From Marinobacter sp. BGYM27 (GTDB taxonomy: Bacteria; Pseudomonadota; Gammaproteobacteria; Pseudomonadales; Oleiphilaceae), in contig JANZNS010000009.1 in the NCBI GenBank assembly GCA_025153445.1, positions 1 through 64,000 of the forward strand: a stretch of DNA of 64,000 nt, in the 5' to 3' direction. Positions 9,080 through 18,969 of this stretch are shown one piece after another (the first letter of the stretch is position 1; every line of letters starts with the position of its first letter). The notes beneath the pieces are model-generated. The model was given only the letters and a program-made list of their open reading frames with translations, made no database searches and was not told the origin of the DNA. The translations under genes were made by a program, and so were the position numbers.

Positions 9080-9498
9080 GATCGGTTCTCCCGTATCGGC
9101 GCCTGCGGTTATTTTGTTTTAGCGTGGAGACAACATCTCCTGAATGCGCTGCAGACCTGATCCGTTCTATCGCGAATAACCCGTTTCGGTATTGGCGCGG
9201 ATTACCCTCGCGTTACTGCCATTTGAGTCACTACCTTTGATTCTACGATAAATCAGGCGTTTATCCTCTGAATCAGACTAAAGTATAAAAAGTCTTTGTG
9301 CCTGAAATGACAAGTTAAGTTTCTATGTGTTGTACGTCTCGAGTATAGGGAGTAGCGCATCCCGGGCTGTAAATTTTTGTAATATCGCCAAGTGGAGCGG
9401 CCTAAATATGTCTGGCACAATGCTTGGCTTGTCACCAGAATGCCACACTGTCCGATTCAGATTGCAGACCGCCATATTGTCAGAAGGGGAATTTGGAC
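9080..9498. other. Divergent intergenic region between hydrolase and WS/DGAT
   Basis: About 420 bases, noticeably richer in A+T than the flanking genes. Short frames on both strands look non-coding. It should hold promoters for both neighbours, but I could not pick boxes with confidence. Confidence 0.4.
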
Positions 9499-10866
9499 TT
9501 GAGCCACGCGGAATCCAGCTTATTGTCACCGGTTGACGCCGCCTGGCTTTCCATGGAATCACCCGCCAATCCCATGACCATCACCGTGCTATTGCGCGTT
9601 GAAGGTCTGACGGCTTCAGTCTTCAAGCGCTTCCTCGAGAACCATTGGTTGAGTATTTCCCGTTTCCGGGCGATGCCGGTGCGCCGTGGCACGATATGGC
9701 GCTGGGAAGAAGACCCGGTATTCCGTGTGCGGCACCACCTGAAAGTATCCTCTGACGCGCCAGACGAGGAGCAGTTGCAGCAATGGATCTCCCAGCGCCT
9801 CAACCAGCCGCTCCCTGATTACCGGCCGCGCTGGTGTTTCTGGCTGCTTCCCAATGCCGAAGGCGGAGCTGCATTGTTGTTGCGCATGCACCACTGTTAT
9901 GCCGATGGGCTCTCTCTGGTGGGCGTGTTCAATGGGCTGACAACGGGCGCACCGGATGCCCTGCCAGCCGGCTGCCCGGCAAGTGCCGATACTCGTGCTG
10001 CTGCGCGTTGGCTTGAGGCGGGGTGGCAGTGGTTTCAATCTCAGGCCAGCCAGACGGCTGCGGAAGGTCAGGCCGGTGTTGCCGGTTCGCATCGTCAGCT
10101 GGAGAAAATGGCCATGTCGGCTCTGCGGGTGGCCCACGGCATAGGTGATTACCTTTTGGAGCCGGAAGACACACCGTCCCGACTTAAACCCGGATTGCTG
10201 GGGCGTCGGGTATGTCGATGGTCCTCGCCCTTGCCTTTGTCCCGCTTCCGGAGTGTGGCAGATGCCACTGGCTGCAAGATAAACGACGTGTTGTTGGCTT
10301 GCGTCACCCTCGCGTTGCGCCGGCAGCTTAAAATTGACCAAGACGACCTTGATGATGTGACACTCCATGCCGCCGTGCCGGTGGATATCAGGGGGTTGCT
10401 TCCGGACCAGCTCCAGCCGGCGCCGGGTGAGGTGGCCAATCTGTTTGGTACGGTATTCGTGCCTTTGCCGGTAGATGGCAATAGTCCGCTGGAGCGGTTG
10501 TTTCGCGTCAAACATGAAACGCGCCGACTCAAGAAGTCGGTGCAGCCCGGCGTGTCGTGGGGGCTGATGTGCGCTGCTGGCCTGTTGCCTGTAAACGTCC
10601 AGCAACCGATTGCTGATCTGTTCTGCCGCAAGGCCTCGGCGGTTGTGTCGAATGTTCCGGGTAGCCGGGATGTTCGCTATCTGGCGGGCTGTCGGGTGAA
10701 GGAGCAGATGTTCTGGGTGCCCCAGTCCGGTGACATCGGACTGGGGGTCAGTATTGTCAGTTACGCCGGACAGGTTCAGTTCGGCGTGGTTGCCGACGAG
10801 GCGGTGTTACCTGAACCTCAGGCGTTTCTGAATGATTGTCTGATGGCGCTTAACGATTACAGCTGA
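9499..10866 (+). CDS. Wax ester synthase/acyl-CoA:diacylglycerol acyltransferase (WS/DGAT)
   Basis: Acyl-CoA-dependent acyltransferase that makes wax esters from fatty alcohols and/or triacylglycerol from diacylglycerol at the membrane or lipid-body surface. The N-terminal LSPVDAAWLSMESPANPM matches the family start, the catalytic motif HHxxxDG is present as HHCYADG (about 131-137), followed by INDVLLACV (usual ND-x-x-LA motif), VPVDIR and SNVPGS near the C-terminus. The 455-residue length is usual. No ATG precedes the conserved start; a TTG at 9499 has AAGGGGA eight bases upstream and is my choice, with TTG 9424 an alternative. Marinobacter strains are known wax-ester producers. Confidence 0.92.
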   Translation: MSHAESSLLSPVDAAWLSMESPANPMTITVLLRVEGLTASVFKRFLENHWLSISRFRAMPVRRGTIWRWEEDPVFRVRHHLKVSSDAPDEEQLQQWISQRLNQPLPDYRPRWCFWLLPNAEGGAALLLRMHHCYADGLSLVGVFNGLTTGAPDALPAGCPASADTRAAARWLEAGWQWFQSQASQTAAEGQAGVAGSHRQLEKMAMSALRVAHGIGDYLLEPEDTPSRLKPGLLGRRVCRWSSPLPLSRFRSVADATGCKINDVLLACVTLALRRQLKIDQDDLDDVTLHAAVPVDIRGLLPDQLQPAPGEVANLFGTVFVPLPVDGNSPLERLFRVKHETRRLKKSVQPGVSWGLMCAAGLLPVNVQQPIADLFCRKASAVVSNVPGSRDVRYLAGCRVKEQMFWVPQSGDIGLGVSIVSYAGQVQFGVVADEAVLPEPQAFLNDCLMALNDYS

Positions 10867-10879
10867 CGCTTTGCCTACA

Positions 10880-11224
10880 CTACTTTTTAACCCAATTGCC
10901 ATCCTGCTGGATGTACTGACCGGTCGGGGTTTTTTCGATCGCTTTCTGGCCGGCAACGGTTTCCACTTTGGTCACGGCAATATCATGCTTTTCTGCAATC
11001 CGGGCGTACTCGTCACGGCGTGCCTTGTTGATAGCATCGACGATGGCCTGAGCCTGACTGTCCGCTTTGACTGTTTCAAGGTATCCGGTCGGCGTTTCGC
11101 CGATCAGTCCCTGGGTTTTGGCTGATTCCAGTTTTCCCTTGGCTTCGTCCAGCCCCATTCCAAGTGCCGGCAGGCTAAGGCAAAGCGCGATGAAAAGTGC
11201 GCTGATGCGTGCAAATCGTGTCAT
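10880..11224 (-). CDS. ydbL: YdbL family periplasmic protein (DUF1318)
   Basis: A 114-residue exported protein with a clear signal peptide (MTRFARISALFIALCLSLPALG, cleavage after about residue 22), followed by the DUF1318 domain with AKGKLESAKTQGLIGETPTGYLE and a C-terminal PTGQYIQQDGNWVKK, the typical end of YdbL. In E. coli, YdbL modulates the YdbH-YnbE intermembrane bridge. The ATG chosen has GGAGAAAAAAC before it; a longer frame adds 19 unlikely residues. It is the last gene of the ydbH-ynbE-ydbL run. Confidence 0.9.
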   Translation of the reverse strand: MTRFARISALFIALCLSLPALGMGLDEAKGKLESAKTQGLIGETPTGYLETVKADSQAQAIVDAINKARRDEYARIAEKHDIAVTKVETVAGQKAIEKTPTGQYIQQDGNWVKK

Positions 11225-11249
11225 GTTTTTTCTCCAAATCACCTGATGA

Positions 11250-11471
11250 TCAGAACAAGCCTTTTTCGCTGAACAGCGCATCTACGTCTTTATCGACTTT
11301 GACATAGATCTCATGCTGGATTTTAACGTTCAGATTGACCGTAATGGGCTCTTTGGGGGCGGCCATCTGAACCGTTGGTGTGCACGCGACGGTGAAGACC
11401 CCGAAGATGAGGCCTGTCAGCGCCAGGCGCAAGCCGGTGAGCGGCCTGTGTCGTAATTCGGGTGTTGCCAT
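11250..11471 (-). CDS. ynbE: YnbE-like outer-membrane lipoprotein
   Basis: A 73-residue lipoprotein with a signal peptide and the lipobox FTVAC (cysteine at residue 30), then a short conserved tail with PITVNLNVKIQHEIYVKVDKD. This tail is the YnbE family signature. In E. coli, YnbE multimers in the outer membrane complete a beta-stranded bridge with YdbH for phospholipid movement. It lies between ydbL (25-base gap) and ydbH (51-base gap) on the same strand. Confidence 0.9.
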   Translation of the reverse strand: MATPELRHRPLTGLRLALTGLIFGVFTVACTPTVQMAAPKEPITVNLNVKIQHEIYVKVDKDVDALFSEKGLF

Positions 11472-11522
11472 ACGGCGGACTCCTGTTGAATGGGTGCCGG
11501 CGACCTTAAGCGGTGGCCTGAT

Positions 11523-14117
11523 TTACGGGGCTGATTGTTGCTCTTCCAGCCACTTTTTAACGCGTTCGGTGACCGCATCGTTAACCCGGCCGCTGAGCTG
11601 CAAGCTTGTCAGCAGCGCCGGGATATTCTCCTCGATATTGATATTCAGCACGACGGGCTGCCCCTGGCTGACTTTGGGGTTGTTGCCCTCGATATGCAAT
11701 CCAAGCTGTAGGGTGCCTTCCCGATCATAGTCTATGGTGCTATCCAGAACCGAATAGTGGAAGTCTTTCATGGCTTCGGCGACCAGTGCCATCGCCTGAT
11801 TGCCCTGGGCAATGGCTTGGAATCGGTCGCCGGGCAAGGTTAGCCTTCCCCCGGGCGCTTCTGCGTTCAGTGCACCTGATTCCACATGCACGCCTTCAGG
11901 CTCTAGCCAAACGGGAATTTGCCCGCTGAGAGTGCCGGTTCCGGACAGGTTTCGCGCCGGATAGAGCTGCATTAACTGGGAAAGATCAAGGTTGTGAGCC
12001 TCCAGTGGCAGCCGGATCGGCGGTGCGCTCAGGTCCCAGTTGCCCGGTCCCAGTCTGATAGTCCCGCCCAGCAGGTCTGATGTTGTGGGGGCAAGTGTCA
12101 GTTGGCCCCGCGTCAGCTGCGTTGTATTCGTTTCATAGGTGCCACCCGTTGTGATCGGACCGACGGGGATGCCCGGGTTAAGGCTTTCCAGCGTGAGTGC
12201 GGGAAAGCGGGTGATCAGGTGTTTGTCGCTCAGCCCGACATTTACCGGGCCGTTCAACCTGGTCCACGCCATGCGGTTGTAGATGCCCGAAATATTCTCG
12301 AAATTGAGCGTTCCTTTCAGTTGTAGCGGTTTGTTTTTGCGTTGAGTGAGATGGGCGTCAAGCGTGGCTGTGCCCTCGGTGATGTCCAGCAATGCCGGCC
12401 ATTGGTTGAGGGTTTTCGACCAGACCTTGCTGCCGGTTTTACCCGATATTCGGGTGCTGGCGTCTGCGGTGATGGTGCCGGCAAAGGGAGCGTTCAGGTC
12501 GAGCCGGGCCTGCGCGCCGGATTTCGCTTTCAATATGCCGTTTGCAGTGAGGCCATCGAGTTGCGCCGAGACATCACCATCAAACTGCCAGCTTTGCGGT
12601 TTCAGTTGTGGTTGTTCAAGTTGCGCCACCGTCAGGTGTGCGGGGCCCTTCAGGGTGAGGCTGCTTAATGTCTTGTCCGCGGTGTCATAGTTGGCCGTTA
12701 ACTGGAGCGACCTCAGGTTGGCGGCCAGACCTTTCAATAGGGGCCACTGGTCTGATCCGGCATTGCTGAGTTCCGGGATCGTCAGTGATGAGGGTGCTGC
12801 TGAAGTGAGCGTCAGGGTGTTTTTGTCGGCCTGGCCGGTAAAGCGCAGATCCAGTTTCGGGCGGGAGACGGACCAGCCACCGGCGCTCATCTGCGGAAAT
12901 GCACCCTGGAGACGGGACTGTCCAAAATAGACGATCCACGGCGCCTCAATAGGGATCGCGACATGGGCCTGAATATCAGCTTTTGCTGCGCCGCGGCTGG
13001 CAATGGCGATCTGAAGTGGCAAGGTTGGCTGACCATCGGCTGCAGGGATGGCCTCGGCAGGCCGGATGCTGACGTCGAGTGCTTTCGGGCGGAGAACTTG
13101 CGGCAGCTTCAGAACCCAATCGCCCAGGGCTTCCAGTTGAACGTCCGCTTGCCCGGTGCTGACTCGCCATTGGCCCTGATCGACCGCGAGTGACAACTCA
13201 ACGTTGCCCTGCACCGTCGCAATCGTTGGTAGTGGCCAGGGCCGGGGTATCTCGGCTTTGACAGTCGCAGTTCCGGACTGGGGGCTGGTGAAGCTTCCGG
13301 AAGTTGGCAGGCTGAAACTCCATTGTGCGCTGACCATACCGGCATCCGGTTGCGGGGGCAGATCCGGTATCGTCATGGGGTACCACTGCTGAATCCATGT
13401 CAGAAGCCAGTCCGCTCTCGGAAGGTTGGGCATATCCAGTTTGCCGGACCAGTGGGGGTGGGCGTCGCTGTCGGCATGAACGTAGTCGGTGTTCATCGAC
13501 AATGTCGGGTTGCCATCGATGCTTATACTGGCTGTCAAGTTGAGGCGGCGGGCGTCGAGTTGATCAAGGGCACCGTTAATATCGATGTAATGGTCATGCC
13601 GCGTAAGCGCCAGATTGAGTGCGAGTGGCAACCCCTCCGGCTTGCGGCTGGCTGACAGCGACCCCTCAAGCGGGCAGGTGCCATCGGCGCATGGCAAGGT
13701 GACGCGGAATGAACGGACGTCTACCTGCTCGGGGAGCCAGTCGGGCAAGGTGTCCGGAAATTGAAACCGGGGTGTTGGCGTCGTGTGGTCTTCAGTTTCA
13801 GCGGTCTGGCGCACATCAACCTGAAGTCCGTTCAGTGACAGGCTATCAACCCGAGGCATAAACCCGTCCCAGGACCAGCTCAGAATGAGCTGCACGCCCT
13901 GAGCGCTGACTTCTCGTTCTGCCTGTTGTTGACGAAGGGTAAAACGGTCCATCGATAGCGATGTGGTCGACAGGTCCAGCCCCTGCCAGTCCAGTTGCCT
14001 GATGTTGTGGGTTTGCAGCAACTCAAGCCAAAGGTGCCGGGCAGCCAGCACTATTGCGGCAACGACGGTGATGAATATCGCCAGTAGCAAGGCACTCGTG
14101 CGACGGCGCGTCAGCAT
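11523..14117 (-). CDS. ydbH: YdbH-like AsmA/TamB-type intermembrane lipid transport protein
   Basis: An 864-residue protein with one N-terminal membrane helix (SALLLAIFITVVAAIVLA, about 8-25) and a very long periplasmic region of beta-strands. The C-terminal part carries the family block from IRLGPGNWDLSAPPIRLPLE to QVVLNINIEENIPALL (annotated as YdbH/dicarboxylate-transport domain). In E. coli, YhdP, TamB and YdbH share phospholipid transport to the outer membrane. The three-gene order ydbH-ynbE-ydbL is the conserved unit and supports all three calls. Length matches the E. coli protein closely. Confidence 0.92.
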   Translation of the reverse strand: MLTRRRTSALLLAIFITVVAAIVLAARHLWLELLQTHNIRQLDWQGLDLSTTSLSMDRFTLRQQQAEREVSAQGVQLILSWSWDGFMPRVDSLSLNGLQVDVRQTAETEDHTTPTPRFQFPDTLPDWLPEQVDVRSFRVTLPCADGTCPLEGSLSASRKPEGLPLALNLALTRHDHYIDINGALDQLDARRLNLTASISIDGNPTLSMNTDYVHADSDAHPHWSGKLDMPNLPRADWLLTWIQQWYPMTIPDLPPQPDAGMVSAQWSFSLPTSGSFTSPQSGTATVKAEIPRPWPLPTIATVQGNVELSLAVDQGQWRVSTGQADVQLEALGDWVLKLPQVLRPKALDVSIRPAEAIPAADGQPTLPLQIAIASRGAAKADIQAHVAIPIEAPWIVYFGQSRLQGAFPQMSAGGWSVSRPKLDLRFTGQADKNTLTLTSAAPSSLTIPELSNAGSDQWPLLKGLAANLRSLQLTANYDTADKTLSSLTLKGPAHLTVAQLEQPQLKPQSWQFDGDVSAQLDGLTANGILKAKSGAQARLDLNAPFAGTITADASTRISGKTGSKVWSKTLNQWPALLDITEGTATLDAHLTQRKNKPLQLKGTLNFENISGIYNRMAWTRLNGPVNVGLSDKHLITRFPALTLESLNPGIPVGPITTGGTYETNTTQLTRGQLTLAPTTSDLLGGTIRLGPGNWDLSAPPIRLPLEAHNLDLSQLMQLYPARNLSGTGTLSGQIPVWLEPEGVHVESGALNAEAPGGRLTLPGDRFQAIAQGNQAMALVAEAMKDFHYSVLDSTIDYDREGTLQLGLHIEGNNPKVSQGQPVVLNINIEENIPALLTSLQLSGRVNDAVTERVKKWLEEQQSAP

Positions 14118-14291
14118 GCGCTTCAGAAGCTCCCGAAATGGTTAGCTGGATATTGTGGCATGAGCATAGTGTTGCAGCATCTGCTGTCGAATATAAGAGG
14201 GTTCAGTCGGGTTGGAACAGGCGGTACGCTCATCTCGTCAATGGCTTTGTGATTGTTATCCATGGCCCTTGAGTTGGCATAGGCCCTGTAC

Positions 14292-15176
14292 TCAGAGGCT
14301 TTGCAAGCTTTCGCCAAGATAGTCCACCAACAGTCGTACCTTTGGTGAAAGGTGACGGTTGTGGGGGTAAATAGCCCACACGCCTTCGTCTGATGGCTGA
14401 AAATCCTGCAGTAACGAGATCAGTGTTCCCTTTGAAATGTAAGGTTCAATATAGGTGTCAGGTAGCTGGACGATCCCCAGGCCTTTCAGGGCCGCGTCCA
14501 GTAACACCTGGCCGCTGTTACAGCGAATGTTGCCATGGACCCTGATAACCCGCTCATGTCCATTCTCCTGAAATCGCCAGTAATCCAAAGTGCCCAGCAG
14601 GCAATTGTGGTGGGCCAGGTCTGTAAGAGTGCGTGGCTTTCCGTGAGTGGCGATATAATCAGGCGCGGCGCAGACATACTGATGACGAGAAGCCAGGCGC
14701 TTCGCCATCATGCTGGAGCTTTCGAGCTTGCCGAGCCGGATTGCCAAGTCGAAACCGCCCTCAACCAAGTCCACTTTCTGGTTTGTTAAGCTGAATTGAA
14801 CGTCCAGTTCGGGAAATCGGGCGACAAAGTTATTTAAGAGGGGCGCTATCCTGCTTTCGCCGTAGAGGGTCGGGGCCGTGATTTTGAGTTTGCCTCGAGG
14901 TTCGCTCTGTAGTTGACTCAGGGCGCGCTCTGCTTCTTCAAGCCCGTCGAGTACCGGGCGACAATGCTGATAATACGTTTGCCCTGCATCGGTGACGGAT
15001 ACTTTGCGCGTGGTGCGATAGAAAAGCCTGGTCGCTAGCCGCTTCTCCAAAGCGCTGACTTGGCGGCTGACTTGGGCTGTGGATATCCCCAGCTGTTTTG
15101 AGGCCACTGTAAAGCTGCCCGTTTCTGCCACCGCGACGAACTCTGTAACGCCTTCCCAATTCCCCATTATTACCAT
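14292..15176 (-). CDS. LysR-family transcriptional regulator, divergent from adhC
   Basis: A 294-residue LysR-type regulator. The N-terminal winged helix-turn-helix runs from FVAVAETGSFTVASKQLGIS to VSALEKRLATRLFYRTTRKV (about 13-58), and the rest is the two-lobed periplasmic-binding-like effector domain of the CrgA/PA2758 branch (GGFDLAIRLG pattern). Start is ATG 15176 or ATG 15167; no ribosome site decides. It is transcribed away from the glutathione-dependent formaldehyde dehydrogenase gene, and a TTATCA-N5-TGATAA palindrome lies between them, so control of adhC in response to formaldehyde or a related electrophile is inferred. Confidence 0.93.
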   Translation of the reverse strand: MVIMGNWEGVTEFVAVAETGSFTVASKQLGISTAQVSRQVSALEKRLATRLFYRTTRKVSVTDAGQTYYQHCRPVLDGLEEAERALSQLQSEPRGKLKITAPTLYGESRIAPLLNNFVARFPELDVQFSLTNQKVDLVEGGFDLAIRLGKLESSSMMAKRLASRHQYVCAAPDYIATHGKPRTLTDLAHHNCLLGTLDYWRFQENGHERVIRVHGNIRCNSGQVLLDAALKGLGIVQLPDTYIEPYISKGTLISLLQDFQPSDEGVWAIYPHNRHLSPKVRLLVDYLGESLQSL

Positions 15177-15193
15177 CTCGCAAAAATGATTTC

Positions 15194-15232
15194 ACAAATA
15201 GACCGATTATCATTCTTTGATAAACAAATAGA
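15194..15232. promoter_or_regulatory. Candidate LysR operator between lysR gene and adhC
   Basis: The palindrome TTATCA-TTCTT-TGATAA occupies 15207-15223, and the 9-mer ACAAATAGA occurs as a direct repeat at 15194-15202 and 15224-15232, exactly 30 bases (about three helical turns) apart on either side of it. Interrupted dyads in the shared promoter region are how LysR regulators usually bind. The stretch is also A+T-rich, so overlap with -35/-10 elements is likely. Confidence 0.55.
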
Positions 15233-15281
15233 ATGTGCAAATAATTGATGGATACAACGCCCTCTGGGCGACAAAGAGTGA

Positions 15282-16421
<1,140 letters not shown>

Positions 16422-16632
16422 CACGTCTTGATTCATGCGTTTGAGCATGAGCTAGATCATCGTCTCCCTTCGTGGCTGGCAATCGTCAGCCACAATCTAT
16501 TCTGCACCTTTGAAAAGAACGCTACACTCGGAATGGTTTGATACGGTTCCCGAACTGACTTGGCTGGCGGCCTGAACGGTCTCGCTCTGCCATGCACAGT
16601 TCCAGTACAACAACGATACCGGAGGTAGAAAC

Positions 16633-16917
16633 ATGCAATCTTCAGAAAATGCACTGACGAATCATGAAGTCACGATCTGTCTGGAAGGTGGTGCCGTGCT
16701 GGGCCCCTTTAATGCCACCTGGAGTGTGGATACCGGCAGCGACGTCCGCGAGCTGGCGCGGGAATACGACGCCTTCCTGCAGGGAGAGCCGCAAAAGCGT
16801 TACAAGTTTCACCTGCATGACACCTATACCAATACGGTGCACACACTGATCGTCAATTTCTCCAAGGTGACCGGCATCTGTGATCATGTCAGGCTGAAGC
16901 ATAATCCGGATAACTGA
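16633..16917 (+). CDS. Small conserved-looking hypothetical protein
   Basis: A 94-residue soluble protein that I do not recognise. The start is well supported: GGAGG lies eight bases before the ATG. The composition is balanced and mildly acidic, with no signal peptide, membrane segment or cysteine pair. It contains LEGGAVLGPFNATWSVDTGS and later KFHLHDTYTNTVHTLIVNF, suggesting alternating beta-strands. It lies in its own 500-base space between adhC and fumC on the same strand with 59 bases to fumC, so it may share transcription with fumC. Confidence 0.7.
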   Translation: MQSSENALTNHEVTICLEGGAVLGPFNATWSVDTGSDVRELAREYDAFLQGEPQKRYKFHLHDTYTNTVHTLIVNFSKVTGICDHVRLKHNPDN

Positions 16918-16976
16918 TGCGGCCTTGATGTGAACGATCAGCGGAGATCACCATCTAACGGAATAAGGAGGCTCCA

Positions 16977-18353
16977 ATGACTGAATATCGTGTTGAGAAA
17001 GACAGCCTGGGTGATGTGAATGTGCCGAAAGACGCTCTCTGGGGAGCCCAGACCCAGCGTGCTGTCGATAATTTCCCGGTCAGTGGCAGGCAGATGCCGC
17101 CCGCGTTTATTGATGCAGTCGTAACCGTCAAGCGGGCCGCGGCCCAGGCGAACGCCGACTTGTCCCTGTTGGAGGGCGGCGTCCGGGATGCCATTGTCAG
17201 TGCCTGCGACACCTTGTTGCGGGGCGAGCATCGGGATCAGTTTCCGATCGATGTCTATCAGACCGGCTCCGGCACCAGCACCAACATGAATGTGAACGAG
17301 GTGATCGCGCACCTTGCAACGGCTGCGGGCACCGACGTGCATCCCAATGATCACGTCAATATGAGCCAGAGCTCTAACGACGTCATTCCCACTGCTATCC
17401 ATGTCAGCGCCGTGATGCTGGTGCAAACGGTTTTGATACCGGCATTGTCACATTTGCGCGGGACACTTTATGAGCGTGAAGCCGAGCTGAAGGAGACCGT
17501 CAAGACGGGGCGCACGCACTTGATGGATGCGATGCCGGTAACGGTCGGGCAGGAGCTGCAGACCTGGCGCGAGCAGCTGAACGGCGCAGAAAGACGCCTT
17601 CAGAGCGCCTGTGAAGATTTGTTGGCCCTGCCTCAGGGCGGCACTGCAGTCGGCACGGGGGTGAATGCGCACAACCAGTTTGCGGATCGTTTTGTCTCAT
17701 CGCTGAATGCCTTCACCGAACTCCGGTTTACATCGCTTGAGCACAAGTTTGTCGGCCAGAGTGCCGTCGACGCGCCCGTTAATATGTCGGCGCAATTACG
17801 CGGTGTGGCGGTGGTGTTGATGAAAATGGCCAACGACCTGCGCTGGATGAATAGCGGTCCGATACACGGGCTGGCGGAAATCAGCCTGCCGGCGCTGCAG
17901 CCGGGGAGCAGCATTATGCCGGGCAAGGTCAACCCGGTAATTCCGGAATCAACCGCGATGGTGGCCACTCAGGTAATGGGGCTGGATAGTGCAGTGGCAA
18001 TCGCCGGACAATCCGGCAATTTTCAGCTCAATGTCATGCTACCGCTGATCGGCGCCAACCTGGTCGAGATGATCAACCTGCTTGGCAATAGCGCGCGAGT
18101 GCTGGCGGATAAGGCCATTGCCGGGTTTACTGTGAATGCCGACCATCTGGCGGACGCAGTTGGTCGCAATCCCGTATTGGTCACCGCGCTTAACCCGGAA
18201 ATCGGTTATAGCCGGGCCGCGGATATTGCAAAAGAAGCCTACAAAACCGGTAGACCCATTATCGATGTTGCTGTTGAACAAACGGATTTTTCGAGGGCAC
18301 AGCTGGAGGGCATTCTTGATCCACTCAAACTGACCCGCGGAGGGGTTGGTTAG
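16977..18353 (+). CDS. fumC: Class II fumarate hydratase
   Basis: Oxygen-stable, iron-free fumarase of the TCA cycle (fumarate to L-malate), a cytoplasmic homotetramer. The 458-residue sequence has all three conserved regions: TGSGTSTNMNVNEVI, the GRTHLMDAMPVTVGQE segment (catalytic His) and the signature GSSIMPGKVNPV with the flexible-loop serine. AAGGAGG precedes the ATG at ideal spacing. Its product malate is the substrate of the Mqo encoded 5 kb downstream. Confidence 0.97.
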   Translation: MTEYRVEKDSLGDVNVPKDALWGAQTQRAVDNFPVSGRQMPPAFIDAVVTVKRAAAQANADLSLLEGGVRDAIVSACDTLLRGEHRDQFPIDVYQTGSGTSTNMNVNEVIAHLATAAGTDVHPNDHVNMSQSSNDVIPTAIHVSAVMLVQTVLIPALSHLRGTLYEREAELKETVKTGRTHLMDAMPVTVGQELQTWREQLNGAERRLQSACEDLLALPQGGTAVGTGVNAHNQFADRFVSSLNAFTELRFTSLEHKFVGQSAVDAPVNMSAQLRGVAVVLMKMANDLRWMNSGPIHGLAEISLPALQPGSSIMPGKVNPVIPESTAMVATQVMGLDSAVAIAGQSGNFQLNVMLPLIGANLVEMINLLGNSARVLADKAIAGFTVNADHLADAVGRNPVLVTALNPEIGYSRAADIAKEAYKTGRPIIDVAVEQTDFSRAQLEGILDPLKLTRGGVG

Positions 18354-18449
18354 GCGTTCCAGACTGGCTGGGGAATTGATCAGCGTCTCCCTGACCCAAA
18401 GGGTCCGCAGCGGCGTCTTTCATTCAGCTGACACAACGGGAGCTCGTTT

Positions 18450-18929
18450 GTGTTGATTCTGGAATTGCTGTTGCTTTTGCTGGCCGCCAATGGCGCTCCG
18501 GTGTTGGGTAGTCGCCTGATGGGGCGGGTTGGTAACGCCCCTATCGACGGCGGAATTAAGTGGAGTGACGGCGTGCGCCTGCTGGGGGGAAGCAAGACCT
18601 GGCGCGGCTTTATCGTCGGCACCGCCAGCTGTGCTTTACTCAGCGCGCTGTTAGGGCTGGGCGTGGCGTTTGGCGCAGTATTTGGTGCGCTTGCTTTGCT
18701 GGGCGATCTGATCAGTAGCTTTATCAAGCGCCGCCGTAGGCTGGCCCCAAGCTCGCGCTCAACCGGCCTGGACCAATTCCCCGAATCCTTTCTGCCTGTT
18801 TTGTTCGGCCATTTCTGGTTGGGTTACGGCTGGTTGACGCTCGTCGTGACGGTGGCGCTGTTCATGTTGGCCAATATCATGATGTCGCCGCTGCTCTATC
18901 GCCTCGGTATACGTAAACAGCCCCATTAA
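18450..18929 (+). CDS. CDP-archaeol synthase (CarS/DUF46) family membrane protein
   Basis: A 159-residue membrane protein with four hydrophobic segments. The family motifs are clear: GGSKTWRGFIVG (about 48-59), GDLISSFIKRRRR (about 91-103) and a downstream GLDQFPESFLPVL. In archaea this CTP-transferase activates digeranylgeranylglyceryl phosphate to CDP-archaeol; bacterial homologues are annotated by similarity but their lipid substrate is not established, and an ordinary CdsA normally supplies CDP-diacylglycerol. It starts at GTG with GGGAG seven bases upstream. It lies 96 bases after fumC and converges on the metallophosphoesterase gene. Confidence 0.82.
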   Translation: MLILELLLLLLAANGAPVLGSRLMGRVGNAPIDGGIKWSDGVRLLGGSKTWRGFIVGTASCALLSALLGLGVAFGAVFGALALLGDLISSFIKRRRRLAPSSRSTGLDQFPESFLPVLFGHFWLGYGWLTLVVTVALFMLANIMMSPLLYRLGIRKQPH

Positions 18930-18969
18930 CCCTTTGGATTGCGACAGGTACTGCGTTCAGACGTGGTGT

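Noticed and set aside
9616-10605. 329-residue minus-strand frame inside WS/DGAT
   Set aside because: Antisense shadow of a well-supported gene with a clear catalytic motif; sequence has no domain character.
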